Positions 19,143 to 28,583 are shown, counted from the first letter of the stretch. The stretch: DNA of 64,000 nt from CAZMGV01 sp964565925 (GCA_964565925.1 CAZMGV010000010.1:1-64000); one strand, 5' to 3'. Notes: generated from the letters alone by a model not told the origin. Program-made: numbers and translations.

Positions 19143-20747
19143 GTGGAACTGGGGATCAAGATTTCTGTTGGTGTTATGGCGGCCGCATTTATCGCCGTGG
19201 TTTTTCTGGCGCCGTCTGTCGTCAGGATGAGGGCTGCCAGTCTGGCCGCCGTGATGACCGGCATCGCTCTGCTTTTCTTCTTCAAATGGCCGCCGACGCT
19301 GGGTCTCGACCTTCAGGGCGGCGTGCATCTGGTACTCCAGGTCAACGACCACGATATCCTCGAGCACCAGCTCCGGGTTTTCCAGTCGGGTCTCGAGGGG
19401 CGCTTCAAGGACAAGAGCATTATCGATGTGAAGTTCAAACATGAGGGAGACCTTTTGACGGTCACTTTCAAGGACGATGCTCAGGCTGACTCCGCGAAAC
19501 AGATGGTCAAGGAATACCTTGGCTCATCTGGAGTCGCCGACTGGAGCGGCCCGGTCGCAACTGTAAAAGTCGACGACACTTTCCTGCGCGACACGCGCAC
19601 CCGGACGATCACGCAGACGATCGATACGATCGACCGCCGTATTAATGAAATGGGCGTCTCGGAACCGGTGATCCATCCGCAGGGCACGAACAAGATTGTT
19701 GTTCAGCTTGCCGGACAGAGCTCCTCGGCCCGCTGGAAGAGCGTCATCCAGAGAACCGCCGTGCTGCGTTTCATGATCGTGGACTCCCAGGCCCCGACGA
19801 AACGGCAGTTGCTTGAGTCTCACGGCGGGAATGTGCCGGAAGGGTTCGAGGCTTATCCCGAAAAAGATGAGACCACCGGCAAGGAATCGGCCTGGTTTCT
19901 CGTCAAGAACTCCCCGGCGGTCGACGGTTCGCTGCTCGAAAATGCGTTCCTCACAGCCGATCAGGACGGCGCCCCGGCGACCGGGTTCAAGTTCGGCACC
20001 GAAGGTGCAAAGCAGTTCGGCGAACTGACCGGATCGAACCGGGGTAAGCAGCTCGCGATCGTTCTGGATAACGTCATCAAGTCCGCACCGGTGGTCCGGG
20101 CCAAGATCAGCCAGAACGGTATCATCTCGGGCAATTTCACCCAGCAGAGTGCAAGTGATCTCGCAGTGGTGCTGCGCAGCGGCCCGCTCCCGGTCAAGAT
20201 CACGATCGTTGAAGAACGTTCGGTCGGCCCGTCGCTGGGCCGCGACTCCATCGCACAGGGCGTCCGCGCCATGGCGATTGGCACGGCTATCGTGCTGCTG
20301 TTTATGTCGATCTACTACCGGCGCGGCGGCCTGATCGCCAACCTTGCCGTAATCGTGAACACGGTCATGACGGTCGGCATCATGCTCGCCTTCAACGCTG
20401 TCTTTACGCTGCCCGGCATCGCCGGTCTCGCGCTGACGGTAGGTATGGGCGTCGACGCCAACGTGCTGATCTTCGAGCGCATGCGCGAGGAGATCTACCA
20501 CGGCAAGACCATCCGGTCGGCCGTGGAAGCCGGCTACGACAAGGCGTTCTCGACCATTTTCGACGCGCATATGACGACGCTGCTCACCGGCTTCGTACTC
20601 TTCATCTTCGGAACCGGGCCCATCAAGGGGTTCGCCGTCGTACTGGTAATCGGCCTTCTGTCGAACCTGTTCACGGCCTACTGGTGCACCCGGATTTACT
20701 ATGAGGGTCTTGTCCACGCGGCGCGGCCCAAAGAGCTGAGCATCTAA
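19143..20747 (+). CDS. secD: Protein translocase subunit SecD
   Basis: This 534-residue RND-superfamily membrane protein works with SecF to pull exported polypeptides across the inner membrane using the proton gradient. Features are an N-terminal helix pair, the GLDLQGGVHLVL motif, a large periplasmic domain with RRINEMGVSEP, and a C-terminal six-helix bundle with GMGVDANVLIFERMREE and TLLTGFVLFIFGTGPIKGFA. Start is GTG at 19143 with GAAAGGATG upstream. Length is within the shorter SecD class. secF follows after 18 bp. Confidence 0.97.
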   Translation: MELGIKISVGVMAAAFIAVVFLAPSVVRMRAASLAAVMTGIALLFFFKWPPTLGLDLQGGVHLVLQVNDHDILEHQLRVFQSGLEGRFKDKSIIDVKFKHEGDLLTVTFKDDAQADSAKQMVKEYLGSSGVADWSGPVATVKVDDTFLRDTRTRTITQTIDTIDRRINEMGVSEPVIHPQGTNKIVVQLAGQSSSARWKSVIQRTAVLRFMIVDSQAPTKRQLLESHGGNVPEGFEAYPEKDETTGKESAWFLVKNSPAVDGSLLENAFLTADQDGAPATGFKFGTEGAKQFGELTGSNRGKQLAIVLDNVIKSAPVVRAKISQNGIISGNFTQQSASDLAVVLRSGPLPVKITIVEERSVGPSLGRDSIAQGVRAMAIGTAIVLLFMSIYYRRGGLIANLAVIVNTVMTVGIMLAFNAVFTLPGIAGLALTVGMGVDANVLIFERMREEIYHGKTIRSAVEAGYDKAFSTIFDAHMTTLLTGFVLFIFGTGPIKGFAVVLVIGLLSNLFTAYWCTRIYYEGLVHAARPKELSI

Positions 20748-20765
20748 GGAAAGGGGACAAATAAA

Positions 20766-22019
20766 ATGTCTAACAAGAAACTCCCCAACTACCCGTTCTT
20801 CACCTTCGTCCACCCGGATACCCGGATTAAATTCTCGAAGGCCACTGTGCCTGCGGCTATTTTCTCGGTGATTCTCTTCTCGTTCTCCGCGTATCAGTAT
20901 TTCGCGGGCCACTGGAAGTACGGCGTCGATTTCGCGGGTGGTCTGGATCTCCAGATACGTTTCAACGAAGGCGTCCAGGCCGACCAGGTCCGCAAGGCGC
21001 TGGAAGAAGCTCAGATCGTCGACGCGTCTATCCAGTCCGTTAACGCCGAGGGCGTCCGTACCGGAGAAGTATCGGCGGTCAGCGGTGCTCCCGCAGCGAC
21101 AGAGCCCGCTGCGGCCGAAAAAGCAGAAGTGCCGGCTGAAGCGGCGGCGGCTGACAAGCCGGCCGGAAAACCTGCTGAGACTGCAGGCGAAAAGAAAGCG
21201 GAAGTGGCGGCTGCCACAACTGATGCTAAAGCCGATGGCGAGAAGCCGGCTGATACCGCAGCCCAGCCCGCCGGTGAAATTGTTCATCTGAAGGGCCCCG
21301 AATTCATCGTCAAGGTGAAGATGCAGGGCGACGACATTGCGGCACAGGCTCACACGGTCCGCGAAGCACTGACGAAGGGATTCGGAGCGACCGGGTTCGA
21401 AGTCCTCCGGCAGGAAGGTGCCGGACCGGCAGCGGTCAAAGACCTGTCGCAGAAGGCCGTGCAGTCGATCGTCTACGCGCTCTTCTTTATGTTCCTCTAT
21501 ATTCTGATGCGTTTCACCCAGGTCGACTTTTCGTCGGCAGTCGGTTTTGCGAGCGGTGCAGTAGTAGCCACCGTGCACGACGTAGTGAACGTCATCGCCA
21601 TCTATGTGCTCTGCGGATACGAATTCTCGCTACCCGTGCTGGCGGCAATTCTTACGGTCGTCGGTTACTCCGTAAATGACACGATCGTGGTGTATGACCG
21701 CATCCGCGAAAAACTGGCACGTCACCGTACGGCCGATCTGTGGGAACTGTTCAACGAGTGTGCCAGCGAGACGCTGACGCGCACGACCATTACTGCCGGA
21801 ACAGCGGCGATCTCGGCGGGGACGCTCTGGATCTGGGGAGGCGGCGTCATACACGACTTCGCCTTCGTCATGTTCTTCGGTATCGTGCTGGGAACCTACT
21901 CATCGATCTTTATCGCATCGCCGGTCTTTATCGTCGTGACGAAATACCTGCAGGGCCGGCAAGCGGCTAAAGACAACAAGAAGAAGGGTCACAAGCCAGC
22001 CCGTCACGCCAAGGCCTGA
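20766..22019 (+). CDS. secF: Protein translocase subunit SecF with low-complexity insertion
   Basis: SecF is the partner of SecD. The canonical motifs GVDFAGGLDLQIRF (about 53-66) and GYSVNDTIVVYDRIRE are present, with six predicted membrane helices and a basic C-terminal tail. At 417 residues it is roughly 100 longer than typical SecF. The excess is mostly residues 98-170 (21057-21275), an Ala/Lys/Glu/Pro-rich block splitting the periplasmic P1 domain. The reading frame is continuous and P1 resumes cleanly afterwards (FIVKVKM), so this looks like a real disordered insertion rather than a frameshift. Start ATG follows AAGGGGAC. Confidence 0.95.
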   Translation: MSNKKLPNYPFFTFVHPDTRIKFSKATVPAAIFSVILFSFSAYQYFAGHWKYGVDFAGGLDLQIRFNEGVQADQVRKALEEAQIVDASIQSVNAEGVRTGEVSAVSGAPAATEPAAAEKAEVPAEAAAADKPAGKPAETAGEKKAEVAAATTDAKADGEKPADTAAQPAGEIVHLKGPEFIVKVKMQGDDIAAQAHTVREALTKGFGATGFEVLRQEGAGPAAVKDLSQKAVQSIVYALFFMFLYILMRFTQVDFSSAVGFASGAVVATVHDVVNVIAIYVLCGYEFSLPVLAAILTVVGYSVNDTIVVYDRIREKLARHRTADLWELFNECASETLTRTTITAGTAAISAGTLWIWGGGVIHDFAFVMFFGIVLGTYSSIFIASPVFIVVTKYLQGRQAAKDNKKKGHKPARHAKA

Positions 22020-22056
22020 TCGGGAAACTCCTCGCAGCGACTCTTCTGTGCGAGGC

Positions 22057-22102
22057 ACCCCTCCCGGGTTCGACAGACGGACCCCGGAGGGGTTAGTTTT
22101 TG
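22057..22102 (+). terminator. Rho-independent terminator after secF
   Basis: A 13-position stem (22057-22069 with 22081-22093, one mismatch) with an 11-nt loop is followed by TAGTTTTT. A smaller hairpin (22031-22036 with 22049-22054) lies just upstream. This ends the queA-tgt-yajC-secDF unit, and its position argues against a recJ start upstream of it. Confidence 0.85.
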
Positions 22103-22113
22103 GGCCTGATCCC

Positions 22114-23898
22114 ATGGCAATAAGCACCCGCAAAAGATGGATCCCGCCGGCTGCCGTTGACTATCAGGCGTTGCGGCAGCTTGAGTCCGAATTCCCTATC
22201 CATCCCAAGGTACTGGAAATTCTGGTCAGACGCGGGCTCACAGATCCGGTCGAAGTTGACCGGTATCTGAAACCCCGGCTGGAGCACCTTCACGATCCGT
22301 TTCTCCTGAGTGGGATGCGTCAGGCCGCCGGCCGGCTGGTTAAAGCCGTCGTTGACGGGGAAAAGATCTGTGTATTTGGCGATTACGACGTGGACGGTGT
22401 CACATCCACGGCCCTGCTATTGCGATTCTTCCGGGCGCTCGGTGCCCAGGTTGACTATTTCATCCCGCACCGGGTGAGCGACGGCTACGGTCTGAGCCTT
22501 GGTGCGATGAAAGACGCCAGGAGCCGGGATGTATCGGTGGTCGTCACGGTTGATAACGGAATTGCCGATGTGGACGAAGTCGCGTGGGCCCAGGCGAACG
22601 GGATCGATGTCATTGTGACGGACCATCATCAGGTTCCGGAGAGCGCACCGGCGGCGTTCGCCATCATCAACCCGCATCAGCCCGGATGCGAGTTCCCTTT
22701 CAAGCTGCTGGCGGGATGCGGGGTCGCATTCAATCTGGCTATTGCCGTCCGGAAACTACTCAGGGACCATGGGTATTTCGACGGAAAGCACCGCGAGCCC
22801 AATCTGAAAGAACTCGCCGTCTATGCGGCTCTCGGAACCGTCGCGGACGTGGTTCCACTGACAGACGAAAACCGGGTAATCGTGAAGACCGGCCTCGAAG
22901 TGCTGGAAGAGACGCGCATCCCCGGCCTTGTGGCGTTAAAAGACGTGTCCCGGGTCGGCCGCCGCGAAATCACGGTCAGGGACATCGCCTTCGGAATGGC
23001 TCCCCGGCTCAACGCCGCCGGCCGGATGGCATCCGCAAGAGACGGTGTCGAGTTGCTGACGACGGACGATCCCGGGAGGGCCAGAGAGCTGGCCGGAATT
23101 CTGGATGGCCAGAATACCGAGCGGCGGGCCGCTGAAAGCGACATGCTCGCCGAAGCGGTAGAGCAGGTCGAGGCAGGAGGACTCCTCGAACACCGCCGGT
23201 CTATCGTCGTCTGGAAAGAGGGATGGCACCCCGGCGTGATCGGCATCGTGGCCGCCCGGCTGGTCGACAAATATTACCGTCCGACGGTGGTGATGTCTGT
23301 CAGCGACGGGAAGGCGAAAGGATCATGCCGGACGATCTCCCGTTTCAATATCTACGAGGGCTTGAAATACGCACATCAGCCGCATCCGCAGGCTGCACAT
23401 GAAAAGACCGAAGGGCTGTTCGAGAGCTTCGGTGGCCACAAATACGCGGCCGGACTTTCCCTGACAGTGGACCGGATCGGACTCTTTTATGACCGGCTGG
23501 ATCACAACGTGCGGCAATGGACCACCGAGGAGGACTTCACCCCCGACCTGAGGCTGGATGCTCAGGTGACGGTTGACGAAATCACTCCCGAGCTGGTTCA
23601 TGATCTCCAGCGAATGAAACCCTTCGGCGTGATGAACGAGATCCCGGTATTTAACGTTACCGATGGGCGCGTCCGCTGGCCCAAGCTGCTTAAAGACGAG
23701 CATCTCAAATTCCGGCTGACGGAAGCGGCCGGTCGCTCACTGGATGTCATCGGCTTTAGGATGGGTGCCGGCCTGAATGCCACCGAATTATCAGAAAAAC
23801 CTGTCGAAGCGGCCGGTACCCTGGAGTTCAATACGTATCCGCCGGACAACCCGGTCAAAAGCGTCCAGCTGATGCTGAAGGATTTCCGGCTGCTCTAA
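22114..23898 (+). CDS. recJ: Single-stranded-DNA-specific exonuclease RecJ
   Basis: RecJ is a 5'-3' ssDNA exonuclease in recombination, mismatch and base-excision repair. It is 594 residues from the ATG at 22114; the GTG at 22048 lies within the secF terminator and is rejected. DHH-family motifs appear in order: DYDVDGVTS, VTVDNGIAD, TDHHQVPE, then AALGTVADVVPL. The DHHA1 domain carries SFGGHKYAAGLS, and a C-terminal OB-like domain completes it. The last 4 bp overlap convergent coaE. Confidence 0.96.
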   Translation: MAISTRKRWIPPAAVDYQALRQLESEFPIHPKVLEILVRRGLTDPVEVDRYLKPRLEHLHDPFLLSGMRQAAGRLVKAVVDGEKICVFGDYDVDGVTSTALLLRFFRALGAQVDYFIPHRVSDGYGLSLGAMKDARSRDVSVVVTVDNGIADVDEVAWAQANGIDVIVTDHHQVPESAPAAFAIINPHQPGCEFPFKLLAGCGVAFNLAIAVRKLLRDHGYFDGKHREPNLKELAVYAALGTVADVVPLTDENRVIVKTGLEVLEETRIPGLVALKDVSRVGRREITVRDIAFGMAPRLNAAGRMASARDGVELLTTDDPGRARELAGILDGQNTERRAAESDMLAEAVEQVEAGGLLEHRRSIVVWKEGWHPGVIGIVAARLVDKYYRPTVVMSVSDGKAKGSCRTISRFNIYEGLKYAHQPHPQAAHEKTEGLFESFGGHKYAAGLSLTVDRIGLFYDRLDHNVRQWTTEEDFTPDLRLDAQVTVDEITPELVHDLQRMKPFGVMNEIPVFNVTDGRVRWPKLLKDEHLKFRLTEAAGRSLDVIGFRMGAGLNATELSEKPVEAAGTLEFNTYPPDNPVKSVQLMLKDFRLL

Positions 23899-24494
23899 GA
23901 GCACTTTTCCAGTTCAGACCAGACCCGCTTGACCTGTTTCCGGGTATCGTCGAGCGACCCGGAGTTATCGATTACGAAGTCGGCCAGTTTGGCTTTTTCG
24001 TCAACAGGCATCTGGGACGAAATCTTGCGAAGGGCTTCTTCCCGGTCGATCCCGTCGCGCGTCATCAGACGGTCGAGCTGAACGGATGGATCCGCGCGGA
24101 CCACAATCAGCTTTTCCCCGAATTTGGTCTGGCCGGTTTCGATCAGAAGGGCGGCGTCATAGATCAGGTGCTTCGTCCCACGGGTCCGTTCCTCGTTCAG
24201 TTGTTTCGCGGTCTCCAGTCCGATCCGCGGATGGAGGACCGAGTTCAGTTTTTTGCGCTTGGGTTCGTCCGCAAACACGATTTTCCCGAGTCCGGGGCGG
24301 TCCAGTGTCCCATCGGGCAGAAGGATATCGTCGCCGAATACCAGCACAAGTTCGCGCAGGCCGTCAGAGCCCGGCCGAACCACGTCCCGGGCCACCTGGT
24401 CGGCATCGATGACCCGGGCTCCCAGATCCAGGAACATCCCCGAAACTGTCGATTTTCCGCACCCGATGCCGCCTGTCAGACCGTAAATATGCAT
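23895..24494 (-). CDS. coaE: Dephospho-CoA kinase
   Basis: CoaE phosphorylates dephospho-CoA at the 3' hydroxyl, the last step of coenzyme A synthesis. The 199 residues show the P-loop GGIGCGKST near the start, then VIDADQVARDVV, the substrate-binding stretch of the family, and a C-terminal region with VIDNSGSLD typical of CoaE. Length is normal. It converges on recJ and is separated from the divergent DUF4388 gene by 108 bp. Confidence 0.96.
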   Translation of the reverse strand: MHIYGLTGGIGCGKSTVSGMFLDLGARVIDADQVARDVVRPGSDGLRELVLVFGDDILLPDGTLDRPGLGKIVFADEPKRKKLNSVLHPRIGLETAKQLNEERTRGTKHLIYDAALLIETGQTKFGEKLIVVRADPSVQLDRLMTRDGIDREEALRKISSQMPVDEKAKLADFVIDNSGSLDDTRKQVKRVWSELEKCS

Positions 24495-24602
24495 CCAGCC
24501 GCCCTCTGTTCATTGCAACCGTAGCCGCTATATACTTTCCAGATCATTCCGGGTCACTAGCATGGGTATGCTCCGGATCGCCGAGGGGTTCAGGACGAAG
24601 CC

Positions 24603-26087
24603 GTGCCGAACAGTCTGAAATTTCCACAGCCACCGAGTCTGGAGGCAGGTCAGGTCACGGATATGACCGTGCCGATGCTGTTTGTCGGGATCAAGGCGCA
24701 GGGAGCCACCGGTATCCTGACACTGGAACGTCCGGGCCAGGTAAAGACTATCTACATCTCGAAAGGATTGCCGGTAGGCATCGCGTCGAATCTCCGGCAT
24801 GAGCAGCTCGGTGCGTTTCTTCTGGAGGAAGGGATCATTTCCCTCGCCGATTTCCGGCTGTCCAACGAACTCGTAGAGCGAAACGGAATCAGGCTGGGCG
24901 AAGCACTGGTCCAGATGGGGCGCCTGACTCCGGCTGACGTTTACAAGGCATTGGAACGGCAGGCTCGATTCCGTATCCTGGATATTTTCGGCTGGACCGA
25001 CGGGCAATATGCCTTCACGGCGAACGATGCTTTCTGGAACCAGATTACTGCGGTAGATCTGCCCATTAACGAGCTTCTGGCCGAAGGCATGCGTACGACG
25101 TACGGCTTCCGGCGCCTGGCCCGGCTGTTCGACGGCGTGGAAAAACACTATTTTTCCATTGAAGAACGATTCGTCGGGGAGGGCGGCTGGGCCGGCCTCC
25201 AGGACAAGGAGATCCGACTACTCCCGTCCGTCAATGGCACCCGGAATCTGATCGAACTGGCAGCGTTTCCTGGAGTGGAGCTGAGGACCCTGTTCCCGCT
25301 ACTGTCGTATCTTGCGCTTGGCGGATGGCTGACGACGACGGTGGAACCGGTGAAGGCCTTCGCGGTCGAGACGACTGGCAAAGGACCGGCGGTAAAAGCA
25401 TCCGTAAAAGACGAGGAGATGCGCAACGTCATTCTCGAAAACTACATCCGGGTAAAGAGCTATAACTATTACCGTCTGCTGGGTGTCACCCCGTCGGCGA
25501 CAGTCGACCAGTTGACCCAAGCTTATCAGAAGCTAGTGCAGAAGTACGACCCGGCCAAATACGCCCAGTACGATCTGGGCCCCATGCGCCCTAAGCTTTA
25601 TGAAATCTACGCGAAGATCGAAACCGCCAATCAGACTCTGACCAACAACGCCCGGCGGTCGAGCTACGATCTTTTCCTGAAGCGGAACCAGGAAGCGTTC
25701 GATAAGGACCGCTCACAGTCGTTTTCGGCGGAAATCGAATTCAATCGAGGGCGCGAGTATCTGGACAAGGGACAGATCGCAAAAGCGGTCGAATATCTGT
25801 CCAGAGCGGCTGATCTCGACCCTCGGCAACCCGATTACCATTGCTGGCTCGCCCTGGGGCTGCTCCGTTCGCAGCCTCCGCAGCTGGTTGAGGCCAAATC
25901 CCGCCTGGCAGCGGCTCTCGATATCGACCCTCACCACTTCCAGGCGTTAAAATCGATGGGCCAGCTCTATTTTCGGGAAGGCAGGACTGACATGGGCAAG
26001 AAAATGTTTGAAATGGCCGAGAAGATCAGACCGGAAGATCCTGAGATCACTGCCCAGCTACATAAGCAAACAACGAGACCGAATTGA
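24603..26087 (+). CDS. DUF4388 / degenerate DnaJ / TPR protein
   Basis: This 494-residue cytoplasmic protein has three parts. Residues about 15-270 resemble DUF4388 (PATAN-like): GATGILTLERPGQVKTIYI and the LGEALVQMGRLT segment. Residues about 285-360 form a J-like domain (YYRLLGVTPSATVDQLTQAY), but the HPD tripeptide is replaced by YDP, so Hsp70 stimulation is doubtful. Residues about 375-494 are TPR repeats. This combination is frequent in deltaproteobacteria, where it is linked loosely to signalling and motility, but the function is unproven. Start GTG at 24603. Its neighbour is another J/TPR protein, suggesting a functional pair. Confidence 0.75.
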   Translation: MPNSLKFPQPPSLEAGQVTDMTVPMLFVGIKAQGATGILTLERPGQVKTIYISKGLPVGIASNLRHEQLGAFLLEEGIISLADFRLSNELVERNGIRLGEALVQMGRLTPADVYKALERQARFRILDIFGWTDGQYAFTANDAFWNQITAVDLPINELLAEGMRTTYGFRRLARLFDGVEKHYFSIEERFVGEGGWAGLQDKEIRLLPSVNGTRNLIELAAFPGVELRTLFPLLSYLALGGWLTTTVEPVKAFAVETTGKGPAVKASVKDEEMRNVILENYIRVKSYNYYRLLGVTPSATVDQLTQAYQKLVQKYDPAKYAQYDLGPMRPKLYEIYAKIETANQTLTNNARRSSYDLFLKRNQEAFDKDRSQSFSAEIEFNRGREYLDKGQIAKAVEYLSRAADLDPRQPDYHCWLALGLLRSQPPQLVEAKSRLAAALDIDPHHFQALKSMGQLYFREGRTDMGKKMFEMAEKIRPEDPEITAQLHKQTTRPN

Positions 26088-26155
26088 TTCAGATGCTTTG
26101 CACTGTTAACGGTGTCGTTACAAAATAGACGACCAAGGTTTGTAGACGAAATCCC

Positions 26156-26902
26156 ATGAGCGATCCCAAAACAGAACTACTGAAGCAGGCCGCCGATTTT
26201 AAGGAAAAAATCGGCAAGGTCAGCCATTACGAAATTTTTGGTATCCCGCCAACGTCATCGGCGAGCGAAGTCAAAAAGGCCTATTTCAAATTCGTTAAAT
26301 CCTTTCATCCGGATTCGCTGGTCGGCCTCAATTTGAACCCAGACGAGCTGAACCTGATCAAGGGAGTGTTCGGTAAGCTGACTGAAATCCAGGATACCCT
26401 GATCAATGCTGACCGGCGCAAGGATTACGACGAACTTCTGAAGTCCGGCGTTACGGATGAGGCCGAAATCATTGAGCGCGCCAATCGTGTGCTGAAAAGC
26501 GAGCTCGAATTCCAGAAGGGCGAGATACTGGTCAAGCGCGGGAAATTCGCTGAAGCCGAAGGCTACCTTCGCAACGCGGTCAAGCTGAACATGGACGAAG
26601 CCGACTTCTGGGCCGTACTCGCGTGGGCGACCTACAACAAGAGGGAAGGATCGAAGGAAGAAAACCGTGCCAAGGCACGCAAATACCTCGAAAAGGCATT
26701 CAAGATAAAAGAAGCCTCACATCGCACCCACTATTACCAGGGTCTGGTATACAAGATCGATGGCAACAAGGAACTGGCCCTTATTCATCTGAAACGTGCC
26801 TACGAACTGGATCCGACCAGTGAAGTCACCAAAGTGGAAATCATCCGCCTCGGCGGCAAATTGCCACAAGTAAAACCCGGTACAAAAGCCGGGGCCGCCT
26901 GA
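26156..26902 (+). CDS. DnaJ-domain/TPR protein
   Basis: This 248-residue protein has an N-terminal J domain (HYEIFGIPPTSSASEVKKAY) in which the HPD motif is intact (FVKSFHPDSL). That suggests it can engage a DnaK-type chaperone. From about residue 110 there are TPR-like helices (GEILVKRGKFAEAEGYLRNA and HYYQGLVYKIDGNKELALI), which usually bind partner proteins. It follows the DUF4388/J/TPR protein by 68 bp on the same strand and may share its transcript. The client is unknown. Confidence 0.75.
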   Translation: MSDPKTELLKQAADFKEKIGKVSHYEIFGIPPTSSASEVKKAYFKFVKSFHPDSLVGLNLNPDELNLIKGVFGKLTEIQDTLINADRRKDYDELLKSGVTDEAEIIERANRVLKSELEFQKGEILVKRGKFAEAEGYLRNAVKLNMDEADFWAVLAWATYNKREGSKEENRAKARKYLEKAFKIKEASHRTHYYQGLVYKIDGNKELALIHLKRAYELDPTSEVTKVEIIRLGGKLPQVKPGTKAGAA

Positions 26903-26989
26903 TTTTCCGGTAACAGTTAACACTCCCGATGCCGCCGAACCGTGAGGACGAATGGCTCTAAACGGCGTCTGATAATTCTGATAATGTAA

Positions 26990-27018
26990 TTGACAATCGT
27001 TTTCAAAAAGGACATAAC
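26990..27018 (+). promoter_or_regulatory. Porin promoter with overlapping Fur-like box
   Basis: TTGACA (26990-26995) and CATAAC (27013-27018) are spaced by 17 nt. TGACAATCGTTTTCA (26991-27005) matches the 7-1-7 Fur model TGATAAT-N-ATTATCA at 11 of 14 positions and covers the -35. Just upstream, 26980-26998 matches the 19-bp Fur consensus at 13 positions, and another GATAAT lies at 26971. Iron-dependent repression of the porin is inferred. Confidence 0.45.
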
Positions 27019-27077
27019 CATCATATGAGCAGCACGCCGGGAGTTCCGGCAACACATAGGCCTCGAGGGGAACAACG

Positions 27078-28469
27078 ATGAAGCTAGCCAGCAGTTTAAA
27101 AGTCGCCAGCCACCAGATAGCCGGAATTGCTCTGGTTGCCAGTCTTGTGCTTCCAGCCGCCATACGTGCGGAAGATACGCCAAAACCCGCCGACCAGAAT
27201 GCCGAACTCCGGCAGGAACTCGACAGGCTCAAGGAACGGATGGACGCGCTTCAGAAGAGCGCCGGCGACGTTCAGAACAAGGCCAGCGACTCCCTGCCTG
27301 CCGCGGCACCGGGCGGCCCGTTCAGATCATTTACGGAACGGATCATGGGAGCGACATCAATCGGCACCTATGGTGAAGTCCTGTATCAGGCACCACATCA
27401 GGGCGGAACGACCTTCAGCAACAACAATACGGCGGATGCCTACAGAGTCGTCTTGTTTGTCGGGCACGACTTCAACGACTGGCTTCGTTTTTTTACGGAA
27501 ATAGAGTTTGAACACGGTGGCGACGAAGTCTCCGTCGAACAGCTTTTCATCGACATCCACCCGCACAAGGCGATTGGGCTTCAGGTCGGTAAACTGCTCG
27601 TGCCCGTCAGCCATATCAACAAATATCACGAACCCACAACCTTCTGGAGTGCACGGCGTCCCCTGCTGGACCGGGTAATCCGTCCGACGACCTGGTCGGA
27701 ACCCGGAATCGGCGTCTATGGCCAGCCCAGCGACTATTTCAGTTACGAGCTCCAGCTCGTAGACGGCTTCCGCGCCGACCGGTTCTCCGGCAGCGAAGTC
27801 CTTCGCGAAGGCCGCCAGGAAGGCCGGGAAGCACTGGCGAATGATCTTGCCGTCGCCGGCCGGCTTGAACTGTATCCGACCGAGAGCGTTACTTTTGGCA
27901 TATTCGGATATTACGGCGGAGCCGATCAGAACCTTTTCCAGGACTGTTCCTCTGACGGTCAGGTGGATCTGGGGAACACAACGCCCGGTCTTAACTGCCC
28001 GATCAACGGTCTTACCGGTGTTCGTGTAGGTATGCTGTCGACGGATCTGATTGCGCGTGCCAACAAGGCGGAGCTCCGCATCGGACAGGCACTTGGTTAC
28101 ATCCGGCGATCGGGCCGCCTTTCGAGAGCACTCAATGGCGATACGACTGACGGTGCGGCCGGAAACGAAGTTATCCCGTCACGGTTCTGGGGCTGGAACA
28201 TCGAAGGTTCCTATGACGTGCTGGCGGCAATCGCTCCCAAACTGGACCAGTCGGGACATGTGTTCGTCCGTTATGAAGACGTGGATACCCAGAGCAAGGT
28301 GGCGTCGGGGTTAAGTAAAGATCCAGCCCGCATCCGCCGTCAGGCAGTATTCGGATTCGCCTACCTGCCGCACCCGGGCGTGGTTCTGAAAGCTGACTAC
28401 GAAATGATGTTCACCGACACGCGGGACGATCCGCAGCAGTTCAATCTCGCCGTCGGCTGGAACTTCTGA
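27078..28469 (+). CDS. Outer-membrane porin (OprO/OprP-like)
   Basis: This 463-residue protein has a cleavable signal peptide (hydrophobic to about residue 30, ending AIRA), then a short coiled-coil stretch (AELRQELDRLKERMDALQ) and a beta-barrel with alternating pattern ending in WNF, the usual C-terminal Phe recognised by the Bam complex. The body resembles phosphate/polyphosphate-selective porins: GKLLVPVSHINKYHEP and the SEPGIGVYGQ stretch fit barrel strands of that group. Two Cys in DCSSDGQ...GLNCPING may form a loop disulfide. A Fur-like box covers its promoter, so iron-linked expression is likely; the solute is unknown. GAGGGGAAC precedes the ATG. Confidence 0.75.
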   Translation: MKLASSLKVASHQIAGIALVASLVLPAAIRAEDTPKPADQNAELRQELDRLKERMDALQKSAGDVQNKASDSLPAAAPGGPFRSFTERIMGATSIGTYGEVLYQAPHQGGTTFSNNNTADAYRVVLFVGHDFNDWLRFFTEIEFEHGGDEVSVEQLFIDIHPHKAIGLQVGKLLVPVSHINKYHEPTTFWSARRPLLDRVIRPTTWSEPGIGVYGQPSDYFSYELQLVDGFRADRFSGSEVLREGRQEGREALANDLAVAGRLELYPTESVTFGIFGYYGGADQNLFQDCSSDGQVDLGNTTPGLNCPINGLTGVRVGMLSTDLIARANKAELRIGQALGYIRRSGRLSRALNGDTTDGAAGNEVIPSRFWGWNIEGSYDVLAAIAPKLDQSGHVFVRYEDVDTQSKVASGLSKDPARIRRQAVFGFAYLPHPGVVLKADYEMMFTDTRDDPQQFNLAVGWNF

Positions 28470-28489
28470 AACAAAGCACCTGTGTGGGC

Positions 28490-28515
28490 AACCGGGGGCT
28501 TTAGGGCCCCCGGTT
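28490..28515 (+). terminator. Terminator-like hairpin after the porin
   Basis: A perfect 10-bp GC-rich stem (28490-28499 with 28506-28515) with a 6-nt loop starts 21 bp past the porin stop. The following sequence CGTCTACTTCT is only moderately T-rich, so termination efficiency is uncertain. Confidence 0.55.
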
Positions 28516-28583
28516 CGTCTACTTCTATCCGCAGCAATCATTTGTGAAGCTGTGGTTCGGCGAACCCCGGCGGGAGATCCGTA

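Noticed and set aside
19524..21578. A 684-codon frame on the minus strand opposite secD and secF
   Set aside because: It runs antisense to two certain genes in the phase that stays open in high-GC DNA; its composition (Arg, Asp, His, Gly rich) is typical of such shadows.
22048..22113. GTG start for recJ upstream of 22114
   Set aside because: It lies inside the secF terminator and adds residues with no RecJ counterpart.
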